Source: Streptomyces cathayae
GTDB taxonomy: Bacteria > Actinomycetota > Actinomycetes > Streptomycetales > Streptomycetaceae
Direction of reading: 5' to 3'
Length of the DNA stretch: 64,000 bases
Assembly: GCF_029760955.1 (NCBI RefSeq)
Contig: NZ_CP121682.1
Location: 4,278,001 to 4,342,000, forward strand
Below, piece by piece: positions 34,630-42,613 of the stretch. Position numbers and translations under genes: made by a program. The notes beneath the pieces were generated by a model. That model did no database searches. It saw only the letters and a program-made list of their open reading frames with translations, and was not told where the DNA came from. Position 1 is the first letter of the stretch, and each line of letters opens with the position of its first letter.

Positions 34630-35100
34630 TCAGGAGCGAGGTCGGGCGATCACCGGCCGGGCCTGCTGGTTCCTTGCCCTGAGCCGATCTCCTGCGGTGG
34701 CCTCCTCGGCGCCGCGATTCCCCGTGGCTCCCCGCCTGCTCTGGCACGACAGTGGCACGAGCGGCTGTGTGTACGCGGCTACGGAGACGTAGCGCGCTTC
34801 CTGAGTCGGGAGAATCGTCGCCAGGTCCCCCCACAAGTTGATCAAGAGCAGAGCGGATCCCGCGATCGGCCAGCCTACGGATCCACCGTCGCGGTAGGTC
34901 TCGATGCCTACGGACAGCACCAGTACACCGACCACGAGCCCGACCACCAGATCGACGAGGGGGTTTACCTGCCTCGCGATCTTTGGGGGGAGGGTGTCTA
35001 TCCACGCCGCGATTTTTGTGAGGCGGATGTCCATCCGCCTCGCGATCTTTGCAAGGTTGACCACGGCTTGATCGTGGCAGACGGCCGCTCTCGTCGCCAT
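34630..35100 (-). CDS. Small membrane protein with helical repeat
   Basis: A 156-residue protein. The start ATRAAVCHDQAVVNLAKIARRMDIRLTKIAAWIDTLPPKIARQV has three K-I-A units in about 33 residues (LAKIARRMD, LTKIAAWID, PPKIARQV), suggesting a short coiled coil. Two hydrophobic helices follow: VDLVVGLVVGVLVLSVGIE and WPIAGSALLLINLWGDLATI. The tail is basic and low-complexity. The start at 35100 is uncertain (frame open to 35244). Family not recognised. It sits between the ferritin-like gene and att-like copy C. Confidence 0.5.
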   Translation of the reverse strand: MATRAAVCHDQAVVNLAKIARRMDIRLTKIAAWIDTLPPKIARQVNPLVDLVVGLVVGVLVLSVGIETYRDGGSVGWPIAGSALLLINLWGDLATILPTQEARYVSVAAYTQPLVPLSCQSRRGATGNRGAEEATAGDRLRARNQQARPVIARPRS

Positions 35101-35411
35101 ACCCTCGCCACGACCTGCGCCTTGGAGCCGACCGCCCCGGCCACGACGTGTTCTGACCTCATGCCGCCGGCCCACCCGTACCAGGGCGCGCGTCGGCGCA
35201 GCGCGGGCGGAGCGGAGCGCAGCCGGAGCTCGGTGTCCGTGCACGACGGGCCGTCGACTGGAATCACGGTCACCCTCCCGTTGTTCGTGCTACCGCCGAC
35301 ATGGGCCGCCGAGCAGCGCGACCTTCTCACCCGGGTGCGTGAGGTCTGTCCCCGTGAGGTGGTCGAGACGTCGCCCGGTGCGTGGACGTGGCGGCGTGAC
35401 CGCCACTCCTG

Positions 35412-35645
35412 ACGGCCCAGAGACGGCCCCAGGACAGCAGCGATAAGCCCCCTACTCGCGAAGAAGTCGCAGGTAGGGGGCTCAAAGAGTTCGGGCTACT
35501 TCTTCTTGCCCTGGGTCTTGCCGGGGATCTTGGTGACCTGCGTTTTCCCTGCTCAGGGGTAGTGGACTCGTACGCCTGGTGGTCGTCGTTGGTCGTCATT
35601 GGCCACCGCTGAGCGGCTTCGGACGGCCCAGAGACGGCCCGGGGG
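35412..35645 (-). repeat. gpmA-end/att-like copy C
   Basis: Core CTACTTCTTCTTGCCCTGG at 35496-35514 (one mismatch to gpmA), with terminator stem AAGCCCCCTAC...GTAGGGGGCT at 35445-35482. Both flanks carry the motif GACGGCCCAGAGACGGCCC: left at 35411-35430 and right at about 35624-35642, as expected for a junction shared by two elements. The right flank is about 90 per cent alike copy A's by eye. Confidence 0.75.
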
Positions 35646-35655
35646 CGATCATTCG

Positions 35656-36369
35656 TCATTCTCCCGCGGGGCCGACATCCTGGGCGAGGTAGCGCAGGGC
35701 GCGCATCACCGTGTCCGCCTCCTCGCCGTGCAATTCCCGGCTGGGTCCCCCGAGGGCGGCATTCCGGGCGGCGATGTCGCGCAGGGCCCGCAGCGCGGTG
35801 TCCGCCTCCTCGAGCTGCAACTGCCGGCTGGGCCCCGCCGCCTGGAGATCGCTTCCCATGGCAACGGAGATCGCTTCCCGGGCCGGGAGGAACTCGATCG
35901 GGGCCGAGTACGCGGCCAGGTCGTTCACGCGGACCAGGCGCAGCTCGCTGGGTTCTGTCCCGGAGCCGGACAGGACCACTTCGGTGCTCTCGACACGGCC
36001 CCGGGCGACCCAGTAAGGGTTGCTGCTGTTCCGCCAGAGTTCGAACGTCACGGGTTTCCCCTCTGCGGTGATGGTGACGGGTTCGGAGGCCGGCAGACTG
36101 GCCGGAGGTCCCTCACCGGGGTGGCAGTAGTCCTCCAAAGCGTCCGCCAGGGCCTCGCTGGCCTTTGCATTGCCGGAGGAGGCGCTGAAGACCGTGACGT
36201 GCTCGACCTGGGGGTCGAAGTGCGGAGAGCCGAACCACAGGTACACATGGAGGTCGCCGGTGACGTGGTTGTGGCCGCTCCCCGTGAACTGCCGTGATTC
36301 CGGCCAGTCGGCATCGACAGCGACGACCCTGAAGCCATCTGCCGAGCCAGGGGTGCCTTGATCGTTCAT
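35656..36369 (-). CDS. Hypothetical protein with C-terminal tandem repeat
   Basis: A 237-residue soluble protein, not recognised. The first 150 residues look beta-rich (DGFRVVAVDADWPESRQF, VTGDLHVYLWFGSPHFDPQV, EHVTVFSASSGNAKASEALA). The end carries two copies of a helical unit of about 28 residues: GPSRQLQLEEADTALRALRD and GPSRELHGEEADTVMRALRY. The ATG at 36369 follows a GGAGATC ribosome site. It is the first gene of the third island segment. Confidence 0.6.
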   Translation of the reverse strand: MNDQGTPGSADGFRVVAVDADWPESRQFTGSGHNHVTGDLHVYLWFGSPHFDPQVEHVTVFSASSGNAKASEALADALEDYCHPGEGPPASLPASEPVTITAEGKPVTFELWRNSSNPYWVARGRVESTEVVLSGSGTEPSELRLVRVNDLAAYSAPIEFLPAREAISVAMGSDLQAAGPSRQLQLEEADTALRALRDIAARNAALGGPSRELHGEEADTVMRALRYLAQDVGPAGE

Positions 36370-36672
36370 GGGATCTCCTTGTGCTCGTCCGTGATCGGGC
36401 ATCGTGCCATGCACGAGACCGGGGCCAACGGGTTGGGCCTGGGCTGGTCGGTGCACTACCACTCTCACGGGACCGGTCTCACCAGGTTCTGACAGCGGAG
36501 CGCATGGGGCGCCTCTTTGGGAGAGTGCTGGCGCCCTCGACACCCGCTTTAGGAGTTCGATCCCCCTGTGGAGCGACCTGCCTGAACGGGGTTCGGCGGT
36601 CGCTCGTGGATCCGGCTGGGGCTGCTTCGGTGTGCCATCGTTCGTCGCCGTTGATGAAGCTCCTATAGACCG

Positions 36673-37737
36673 TCAAGCGCTCTGTGTGAGTGGTTTCGGT
36701 GTGTGGTGGGGACGGGTGAGGTGCTGGTAGACCTCGCGGGCGATGAAGCGTTTGAGGCAGCGGAGGATGTCCTTCTTGGACATGCCTTCGGCGGTGCGGC
36801 GGGCGACGTAGTTCCGGGTCCGCTGGTCGTAGCGCATGCGGACCAGCGCGATCATGTGGAGTGCGTGGTTGGCCCGGCGGTCGCCGCCGCGGTTGAGGCG
36901 GTGCCGGTTGGTGCGGCCCGAGCTGGCCTGGACGGGGGCTGCCGCGCACAGGTGCGCGAACGATGCTTCCGAGGTGAGCCGCTCGGGGTTGTCGCCGGCG
37001 GTGATCAGGAGCTGGGCGGCGGTCTCGGTGCCTACTCCGGACAGCGCGACCAGCGAGGGTGCTGCTTCGGCCACCAGCGACTTCAGTTCGGCATCGGCGT
37101 CGGCGATCTCCTCGGTGAGGTACTGGTGGCGGCGGGCCAGACGCCGCAGGGCGATCCTGACCGCGCAGGCCGGGTCGCGGGTGTCCGCGCCGGGCCGGGA
37201 CCGTGACAGCTGCTTGATCAGCTCGGCGGGGGCCAGTGTGCGCAGCCGCTCACGGACTTCGCCCGGCGCGGTGATGATGAGGGTGCGGATCTGGTTGATG
37301 ATCTGTGTGCGGGCCTTGACGGCCGAGCGGCGGACCACTCGCAACGCGCGGATGGCCTCCACGATGCCATCGCGGGTCTTGGGGGTCCCGCCAGCCCGGC
37401 CGGAGAGTACTGCTGTCGCCGCGGCGAAGGCGTCTACGGGATCGGACTTGCCATTGGCCCTGCGGGCTCGTCGGTCGGGGCGGTCCACCTCGATCACGGT
37501 GACCTGGTTCGCCCGCAGCACCCGGGCAAGTTCGGAGCCGTAGGCGCCGGTGCCCTCGACACCGACGGCCATGACCTCGCCGTGCGAGCGAAGCCACTGC
37601 AGTAGCCGACGGTAGCCGTCGTGAGTGGTGGGAAATGTCTCGGTGGCCAGGTGCCGGCCGATGGAGTCGATCACTGCGGCCTGGTGGAAGTCGGTGTGGG
37701 TGTCGACGCCGCCGATCACCGTTGTCTCTTCTGCCAT
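36673..37737 (-). CDS. IS110-family transposase (DEDD)
   Basis: A 354-residue IS110 recombinase. The RuvC-like catalytic residues are seen in GGVDTHTDFHQAA (D), GVEGTGAYG (E) and ANGKSDPVDAFAAATA (D, D). The C-terminal Transposase_20 domain follows with LSGVGTETAAQLL and FAHLCAAAPVQASSGRTNRH (catalytic Ser in ASSG), RGGDRRANHALHMI. Enzymes of this family insert through a bridge RNA made from their own non-coding end. The protein is intact, so the element may be active. It has no clear terminal inverted repeats, as usual. The bridging RNA would lie upstream, at 37738-37990. Confidence 0.92.
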   Translation of the reverse strand: MAEETTVIGGVDTHTDFHQAAVIDSIGRHLATETFPTTHDGYRRLLQWLRSHGEVMAVGVEGTGAYGSELARVLRANQVTVIEVDRPDRRARRANGKSDPVDAFAAATAVLSGRAGGTPKTRDGIVEAIRALRVVRRSAVKARTQIINQIRTLIITAPGEVRERLRTLAPAELIKQLSRSRPGADTRDPACAVRIALRRLARRHQYLTEEIADADAELKSLVAEAAPSLVALSGVGTETAAQLLITAGDNPERLTSEASFAHLCAAAPVQASSGRTNRHRLNRGGDRRANHALHMIALVRMRYDQRTRNYVARRTAEGMSKKDILRCLKRFIAREVYQHLTRPHHTPKPLTQSA

Positions 37738-37990
37738 GCTGATGAGTGCTGTCCTTCCGTGCGACGCATGAGGGATGGCACGCGCCGGTCGGGCGGGAGG
37801 ACAAGACTGTGATGGGACCTTTGGCCGGGCTCCTATGAGGTCACAAACGCCCGACCGGCCGCGCGCAGGGCGGCGCCACCCGAGTCGGCCGACATGTCAT
37901 CAACAAGACAGCCTGTGCGTCGGTCAGTCGGCGGGTCAGACCGCCTCGGGCAGCACCACCGACATCCTCACAGTCAGCTGGTGATGTCAG
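37738..37990 (-). ncRNA. Candidate IS110 bridge-RNA region
   Basis: The non-coding stretch upstream of the IS110 transposase contains a perfect 12-base inverted repeat, GCCGGTCGGGCG (37784-37795) and CGCCCGACCGGC (37848-37859), with a 52-base loop region. In IS110/IS621-type elements this end encodes the bridge RNA whose loops pair with target and donor DNA. The loop sequence GGCTCCTATGAGG at about 37827-37839 recurs in part (GCTCCTAT) at 36658-36665, next to the other end of the element, so it may mark a donor or target pairing. The RNA itself is inferred, not shown. Confidence 0.45.
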
Positions 37991-37999
37991 TGCGACGGG

Positions 38000-38326
38000 C
38001 TATGCCCTGATGGGCAACGCTCGTGCCTGCTGGCGGGCTTGGGCCCTCAGCTTCTTGAGGCGGTCATGGAACGCGTTGTGGCAGTTCTGGTCGAGGTTCA
38101 GCGGCAGGTCGAGTTGAGATATGAGCTCCGACTCCAGGGCCCACGGCTCGGCATGCTCGATCCAGCACACTCGGGCGTTCTCGGCCATCCAGCGGCTGAG
38201 GGTGGCTTCCCCTGCCTTGCCAAAGGTCAGGCGCTTGCCGCTGCCTACACGGCGCAGGCGCAGCGCCGAGCCGCACCTGCGGACCACGGCTTTGAGGTGG
38301 CATGAGAGGCCCAGCGACAAGCGCAA
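38000..38326 (-). pseudogene. GIY-YIG nuclease-family remnant
   Basis: The 108 residues LRRVGSGKRLTFGKAGEATL, SRWMAENARVCWIEHAEPWA, LESELISQLDLPLNLDQNCH, NAFHDRLKKLRAQARQQA are the C-terminal part of a GIY-YIG family protein common in streptomycetes. The N-terminal nuclease core (GIY...YIG, Arg, Glu) is missing; the sequence upstream changes to the end of the methylase gene without it. The fragment lies between the IS110 element and the methylase, and was probably cut during an insertion or deletion. Confidence 0.7.
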
Positions 38327-38350
38327 CTGTGACGACTGAGGCCGTCTTCG

Positions 38351-39268
38351 CTACGCCTTGCCCAGTTCTAGTTGCTCGACTAGGCGCTTGCGTTTAGAGG
38401 TCATCCAGCGGTAGTTGCCCTCACCGATTATTCCGGTTACTTCAGGGAGGATGAGCCGGTGTCCAAAAATGGCATATTCGACACCAGTGCGCTGTATCTG
38501 AGCCGTGTGTAGAATATTAAATTCGACACAACGAAAGCCCTTGTATAGCTTTTCTGTGATCCGCTTGTCCGCGTCGTAAGTAAGTAGCCATCGGAGTGGC
38601 GTCTGACGCAGCAGGGTGGCCAATTCCTGATGGTCGGCGTCTGCAAGGGAGTCCATGTAAAGTCGATCCCCTTGTACCAGATAAGGAGGGTCGACGTATA
38701 GAAGGACGTCGTCACTCTGAGGTTCTAGTGAGCTAATGAAATGACGGGCGTCCATCTCGGACAAAGTGACGCGGGATGAGTAGGTGCCGAGGTGGCGGAT
38801 CCTGCCAATCAAGTTCTCTCGATTAAATCGGGCGTCAATCTTCCATTTGCCTGTTTGATCGAGTCCTCCGATGGGGCGAGCCCGCAGGATCCCAGACCGA
38901 TTGCATCGGTTCAAAAAGAAGGTGGAAAAGCCCAGCTCGATATCGCTTTTCCCGGCCGGATTTCGATAGATTTCCGAGTGGTGGTGCCAGGCGTCAATGC
39001 TTACTTCTTCAGTTTCAATGACTGAAGCAAATTGTTCCGTATGCTCAAAAATGCATCGCCATAGGGCGGAGATGCCAGGGTCGAGGTCGTTGATGTAAAT
39101 GTGGTCGACCTTGTTGTCGACGAGGAGACGCAGAGCTGCGCCCGCGCCCCCTGCGAATGCTTCTGCATAAGCTTTGGGACGCGGGCGTTGTCGCGCAATC
39201 AGCTGTGCGATATAGGGGGCCAGCCTTGCTTTTCCTCCTGGGTATCGGAGGGGGCTGATGTACCTCAT
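38351..39268 (-). CDS. DNA adenine methylase (Dam/D12 class)
   Basis: A 305-residue N6-adenine methyltransferase of the D12 (alpha) class. It begins with the SAM-binding loop SPLRYPGGKARLAPYIAQLI, has YAEAFAGGAGAALRLL (motif I-like), then FFLNRCNRSGILRARPIGG, and the catalytic motif LLYVDPPYLVQGDRLY (DPPY). It methylates adenine in a short target, perhaps for protection or signalling. The stop lies well short of the GIY-YIG remnant; the start overlaps the stop of the ParB-like gene by four bases (ATGA). Codon use is AT-richer than surroundings (CTA, AAA, ATA frequent), a sign of transfer. Confidence 0.9.
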   Translation of the reverse strand: MRYISPLRYPGGKARLAPYIAQLIARQRPRPKAYAEAFAGGAGAALRLLVDNKVDHIYINDLDPGISALWRCIFEHTEQFASVIETEEVSIDAWHHHSEIYRNPAGKSDIELGFSTFFLNRCNRSGILRARPIGGLDQTGKWKIDARFNRENLIGRIRHLGTYSSRVTLSEMDARHFISSLEPQSDDVLLYVDPPYLVQGDRLYMDSLADADHQELATLLRQTPLRWLLTYDADKRITEKLYKGFRCVEFNILHTAQIQRTGVEYAIFGHRLILPEVTGIIGEGNYRWMTSKRKRLVEQLELGKA

Positions 39269-40626
39269 CGCTTCTTCTTTTCAAGCAATTCGTCAGCCTT
39301 GTTCAAGAGGGGGCCGTATGCCAGGCTCAATTTCCGCACCTCGGAAGTAAGTGGGTTGCTCTGCCAGGAGTGAATGAAGGCGTGGAGGGTCTTCAGTACC
39401 AAGGCTCCGTCTTCCTCCTGCGAGAGTCTCCATGCGTTCGCGAGGAGAGGTTCGTTCTTTTCTGGGTCTACCTGATGAAGGACAGCGCCGATTCTACCCT
39501 TGAGCGAGTCCTTGTTCCGCCGCCATCCCAGCTGCTCGTAGACCTCGGTGACCACGATGTCCACCACGGCCCTGACCATAATAGACGCCACGTTGGGCAT
39601 CTCGTCGATCTTGATCTGCTGGGCCTCCTCCAACACCTCAGAGCTCCGCAGGCTCACATGCCGAAGCTTCACACCTTGGAAGAGTCTTTTTTCGAAGTCG
39701 GCCCGCTTCCTTCGGGTCGGCTTCTTATCTTCGGTGGTGTCATTATCGGCAACACTGACCTTAGAGTTGCCTTCAGTGGTGTTGGTGGACTTGGAGTACT
39801 TCTCCGGTTCCTCAAGCCGATCGGCCAGCTTCGGCAGGTAATCCTCAACGCCCTGCAGGTAGTCTTCCCTCTGCCTCTTGGAGTAGATCTGGTCCACAGA
39901 CACAGGACCCGCTAGGTCGCTGAAGAGCCGGCTAAGGATGGGGTGAAGCCGCGCTGACGGAAAACTGCTCAGCACGACATCTCCCTCGACGGAGATGCCG
40001 AGTCGATTCCGGACGGTGGGGTCGGCGATCATTCTGCCGAGATTCGTGATCCGCTTTTCACGCACGATCCGTGCGTTGGCGAGCAACTCGAGATCGTCGG
40101 GAAACCATGCGTGCACAGCTTCGATAAACAGCCGTGCCTTCTCTGTCGGGGTAGCCCGACCCTTGAACCGGCTGGCCTCGCCGGGGTTCCACGGGACTGT
40201 CCCTACACCATTGTTCTCGCCGGTGTGCTTGAGCTTGATCCAATGCTCCGCCTGCATCCGGCTCTCTGCGATGACGCACGCGAGTCGACGTGGCACCTCT
40301 CCATTCCTTGCAATGGCGGCGAACTGCTTCCGCAGTTTTTCTGTAGGAGCCAGCGCAGGGTTGTGGAGGAGCATGAGGGCTGCCACTCTCCTGTTGCCTT
40401 CGAGCACCACGTTCCGGTCTCCGTCGACGAGAACGATGGTCAGGTCCGTGGGGTTAACCCCATGCTGCGAGATGTCCCGTGCCAGCCGCACAAGCTTCTC
40501 TGGATGGTTCTCAAGTAGAGCGGCAATGGACTGCTCAAGGCTGGAGGTCGGATGTGTGTGCCGCGGGTTTGTCTCATCGAGCGCCAAAGACGCCACATGC
40601 ATGCTTGCTTGCCTCATGCCACTCAT
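39265..40626 (-). CDS. ParB/Srx-fold protein, methylase partner
   Basis: A 453-residue protein with a ParB N-terminal fold: VASLALDETNPRHTHPTSSL, then LTIVLVDGDRNVVLEGNRRV (the EGNRR motif that stands for the ParB GERR/DGQQR loop) and AALMLLHNPALAP. Residues 130-260 include an H-rich stretch and helices (LELLANARIVREKRITNLGR). The C-terminal 200 residues are helical with a charged linker (TTEGNSKVSVADNDTTEDKK) and are not recognised. ParB/Srx folds occur in nucleases (DUF262 of GmrSD) and CTPases. It precedes the methylase with a four-base overlap, so the two form one unit. Which activity it has is not known. Confidence 0.75.
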   Translation of the reverse strand: MSGMRQASMHVASLALDETNPRHTHPTSSLEQSIAALLENHPEKLVRLARDISQHGVNPTDLTIVLVDGDRNVVLEGNRRVAALMLLHNPALAPTEKLRKQFAAIARNGEVPRRLACVIAESRMQAEHWIKLKHTGENNGVGTVPWNPGEASRFKGRATPTEKARLFIEAVHAWFPDDLELLANARIVREKRITNLGRMIADPTVRNRLGISVEGDVVLSSFPSARLHPILSRLFSDLAGPVSVDQIYSKRQREDYLQGVEDYLPKLADRLEEPEKYSKSTNTTEGNSKVSVADNDTTEDKKPTRRKRADFEKRLFQGVKLRHVSLRSSEVLEEAQQIKIDEMPNVASIMVRAVVDIVVTEVYEQLGWRRNKDSLKGRIGAVLHQVDPEKNEPLLANAWRLSQEEDGALVLKTLHAFIHSWQSNPLTSEVRKLSLAYGPLLNKADELLEKKKR

Positions 40627-40673
40627 AGTCCTAGCCCGCCCCCCGGCAGTGCATCACATTTATGAAATCTGGA

Positions 40674-40771
40674 TCATACCCTCCTGTGTTCTCTGGCAGC
40701 TAGACCGATGATTTCCAGCCAATGGCTGAAATTCATGTCATCTGGGTCGTCGGAGCTGAAGGGGGGCGGGG
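40674..40771 (-). pseudogene. 3' stub of a gene cut by the ISAs1-type element
   Basis: On the minus strand, directly upstream of the ParB-like gene, a frame ends with PPPFSSDDPDDMNFSHWLEI then IGLAAREHRRV and a stop at 40674. The protein-like pattern begins exactly at the end of the IS terminal repeat (40772). The IS thus seems to have removed the 5' part of a gene that lay 47 bases upstream of the ParB-like gene and could have belonged to the same operon. Its identity is unknown. The reading rests on only about 30 codons. Confidence 0.35.
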
Positions 40772-42210
40772 CAAGGCCCCGGGGAGAGTCGCGTTCGCCC
40801 GATTTGATCATGTGGCGGGCTCCGGACGCAGAGCGGGCACGGCGCTTGTAGATCATGGAGTTCTCTACGCTTCACGATCTGCAAGGTTGCCGTGCCCGCT
40901 GCCTCATCTTCTCTCACCGCTGCTGCGCCCGTCACGACGCCCCCGCCCGTCGGCCCGGCGGCGGTCGTGCCGCCCGGACTCCTGGATGCCCTGGCCCGCG
41001 TGCCCGACCCACGCGACCGCCGGGGCGACGTTTCCAGCTGACCACCTTGCTCGCCGTCGGCGTCTGCGCGATGACCTGTGCCGGGCACAACTCCCTTGTC
41101 TCCATCGCGGAATGGGCACGGCGGTGTGAGCAGGAGGTTTTGGCCAGGCTCGGTTGCCCGTACGATCCCTTCGCCGGGCGCTACCGCGCTCCGGGTGAAC
41201 GCACCCTGCGTGACGCGTTTGCCAGGGTCGATCCCGCGGCGCTGACCGCGGCCGGCTTCGCCCACCTGACTGCTCTGGCCACCGCACCCCTTGCGCCGGT
41301 GAACCCGGACGGCACCCGCGAGCGTGAACAGCGCCGCGCCCACCGCACCGCCCGACGCGTCCGTCCAGGCCACCAGAGCATCCGCAGACGTGCGATCGCC
41401 GTCGACGGTAAATGCCTGCGCGGTGCGGTACGCGCCGACGGATCGAAGGTGTTCGTGCTCAGCGCGGTGCGCCACGACGACGCGCTGACCGCGGCCCTGC
41501 GTGAGATCGGCGCGAAAACCAACGAAATCCCCGAGTTCGCCCCGCTGCTGGACCAGATCGCCGATACCGACCTCACCGACACGGTCGTCACCGTCGATGC
41601 CCTGCACGCCCGGACTGCCCATGCCCGCTACCTCGTGGAGCAGCGCAAAGCGCACTACCTGCTGTCCGTGAAGCACAACCAGCCCACCCTCGCCCGCCAG
41701 CTGGCGAAGCTGCCCTGGCGTGAGATACCCGTCCAAGACCGTTCCCGCGACCGCGGTCATGGCCGTGAGGAAGTACGCGAGGTCAAGGTCGCCAGCGTGG
41801 ACAACCTGCTGTTCCCGCACGCCAAACAGGTCGTACGCATCCACCGCAAGCGTCGCCGACTCGGCACGAAGAAGTGGAGCACCGAGACCGTCTACGCGGT
41901 CACCGACCTCGCCGCCCACCAGGCCGGCGCCGCCGAGATCGCCGCCTGGGCCCGCGGGCACTGGATGATCGAATCCACCGTCCACTGGTCCAAAGACGTC
42001 GTCTTCGGCGAGGACCTGAGCCAGGTCCGCCGCCACCGCACCCCCGTCGTCGTGAGTGTCTTCCGCGACCTGGCCCGCGCCGCCCTCCACCGGGCCGGCT
42101 GGGCCAACATCGCCAGTGGCCGCCGCGCTCACACCCGCCCCGAAGCCATCCTCACCCTCCACGGCATCCCATGATCAAACCGGGCGAACGCGACTCTCCC
42201 CGGGGCCTTG
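40772..42210 (+). mobile_element. ISAs1-type insertion sequence
   Basis: A 1.44-kb element bounded by long inverted repeats of 41 bases: CAAGGCCCCGGGGAGAGTCG... at 40772-40812 and its reverse complement at 42170-42210, with one mismatch seen. It carries one transposase gene (with a frameshift, see next entry). No target-site duplication is evident at the junctions. To the right it abuts the stub of a tyrosine integrase. Confidence 0.85.
40892..42174 (+). pseudogene. ISAs1-family transposase with frameshift
   Basis: The first 49 codons from GTG at 40892 (VPAASSSLTAAAPVTTPPPV to LLDALARVPDPRDRRG) are the usual ISAs1 start but end at a stop at 41039. The frame then resumes in another phase with RRFQLTTLLAVGVCAMTCAG and runs to 42174. 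The break is at about 41020-41030 (CGGGGCGACG), consistent with loss of one base. The rest is well kept: RRAIAVDGKCLRGAVRADGS, VVTVDALHARTAHARYLVEQ, HYLLSVKHNQPTL, WSTETVYAVTDL, HWMIESTVHWSKDVVFGEDL (DDE residues present). An inactive copy, or a sequencing indel. Confidence 0.78.
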
Positions 42211-42371
42211 ACGCCTCGGTGCTCCTGGACGCGGGGGAGAACATCAAGGCTCTCGCCGAGTACCTGGGCCACTCGGACCCGGGCCTGACGCTCCGCGTGT
42301 ACGCGCACCTGATGCCTACCAGTAGCGAGCGGACCCGGAGAGCGGTCCACAAGATCTATGACAAGAGCTGA
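42211..42371 (+). pseudogene. C-terminal stub of a tyrosine integrase
   Basis: After the IS end the plus-strand frame reads DASVLLDAGENIKALAEYLG then HSDPGLTLRVYAHLMPTSSE, RTRRAVHKIYDKS and a stop at 42371. ALAEYLGHSDPGLTLRVYAHLM is the last conserved box of phage-type integrases, with the His of LGHSD and the nucleophile Tyr in VYAHLMP. The rest of the integrase has been replaced by the ISAs1-type element. Its position between the island and gpmA fits an integrase that used the 3' end of gpmA as its attachment site. Confidence 0.8.
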
Positions 42372-42400
42372 TCAGATTAGGCGTAGTCCACCTCTATTCC

Positions 42401-42420
42401 ACTTCACTGTTTAGTGAAGT
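42401..42420 (+). terminator. Hairpin after the integrase stub
   Basis: Eight-base perfect arms ACTTCACT / AGTGAAGT around GTTT, 30 bases past the integrase stop. It is a likely terminator or protein-binding palindrome. Confidence 0.55.
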
Positions 42421-42519
42421 GCATTAGAAGCCGTATCCGTGATGGCTATACGGGAAGTGATAACCGACTCGTTATCTGTCTGTCTCGGTAGATAGATAAG
42501 TCATCAGTGTTACGTCGTC

Positions 42520-42613
42520 AGGCGGCAACTGTCGAGTCGGTTTCCAGTGGGAAACGTTTCTAGGCGGCAACTGCAGAGTCGGTTTCCAGGGGGAAACGTT
42601 TCCAGGCGGCAAC
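42520..42613 (+). repeat. 42-bp direct repeats (iteron-like)
   Basis: Two full units and a third partial one with a period of 42 bases, starting at 42520, 42562 and 42604. Each begins AGGCGGCAACTG and holds a palindrome GTTTCC...GGGAAACG (GGTTTCCAGTGGGAAACG in the first unit). They may be arm-type sites for the lost integrase/excisionase, or operators of the small gene at 42894. Confidence 0.75.

Noticed and set aside
35068..35412. 115-codon rightward ORF with VTLPLFVLPPTWAAEQRD
   Set aside because: It overlaps the membrane gene at 34630 antisense, and its first half is low-complexity. A fragment of an old gene is possible but support is too weak.
31152..35645. Copies A-C as pseudogenes of gpmA
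   Set aside because: Only the last six codons and the terminator are shared; no upstream gpmA sequence is present, which fits att duplication, not gene duplication.
39265..40626. ParB-like protein as a chromosomal or plasmid partition factor
   Set aside because: No parA or parS-like repeats are adjacent, and it overlaps a methylase gene; the C-terminal region does not resemble ParB dimerisation domains.
42520..42613. The 42-base repeats as a CRISPR array
   Set aside because: Only 2.3 units, contiguous without spacers, and no cas genes nearby.
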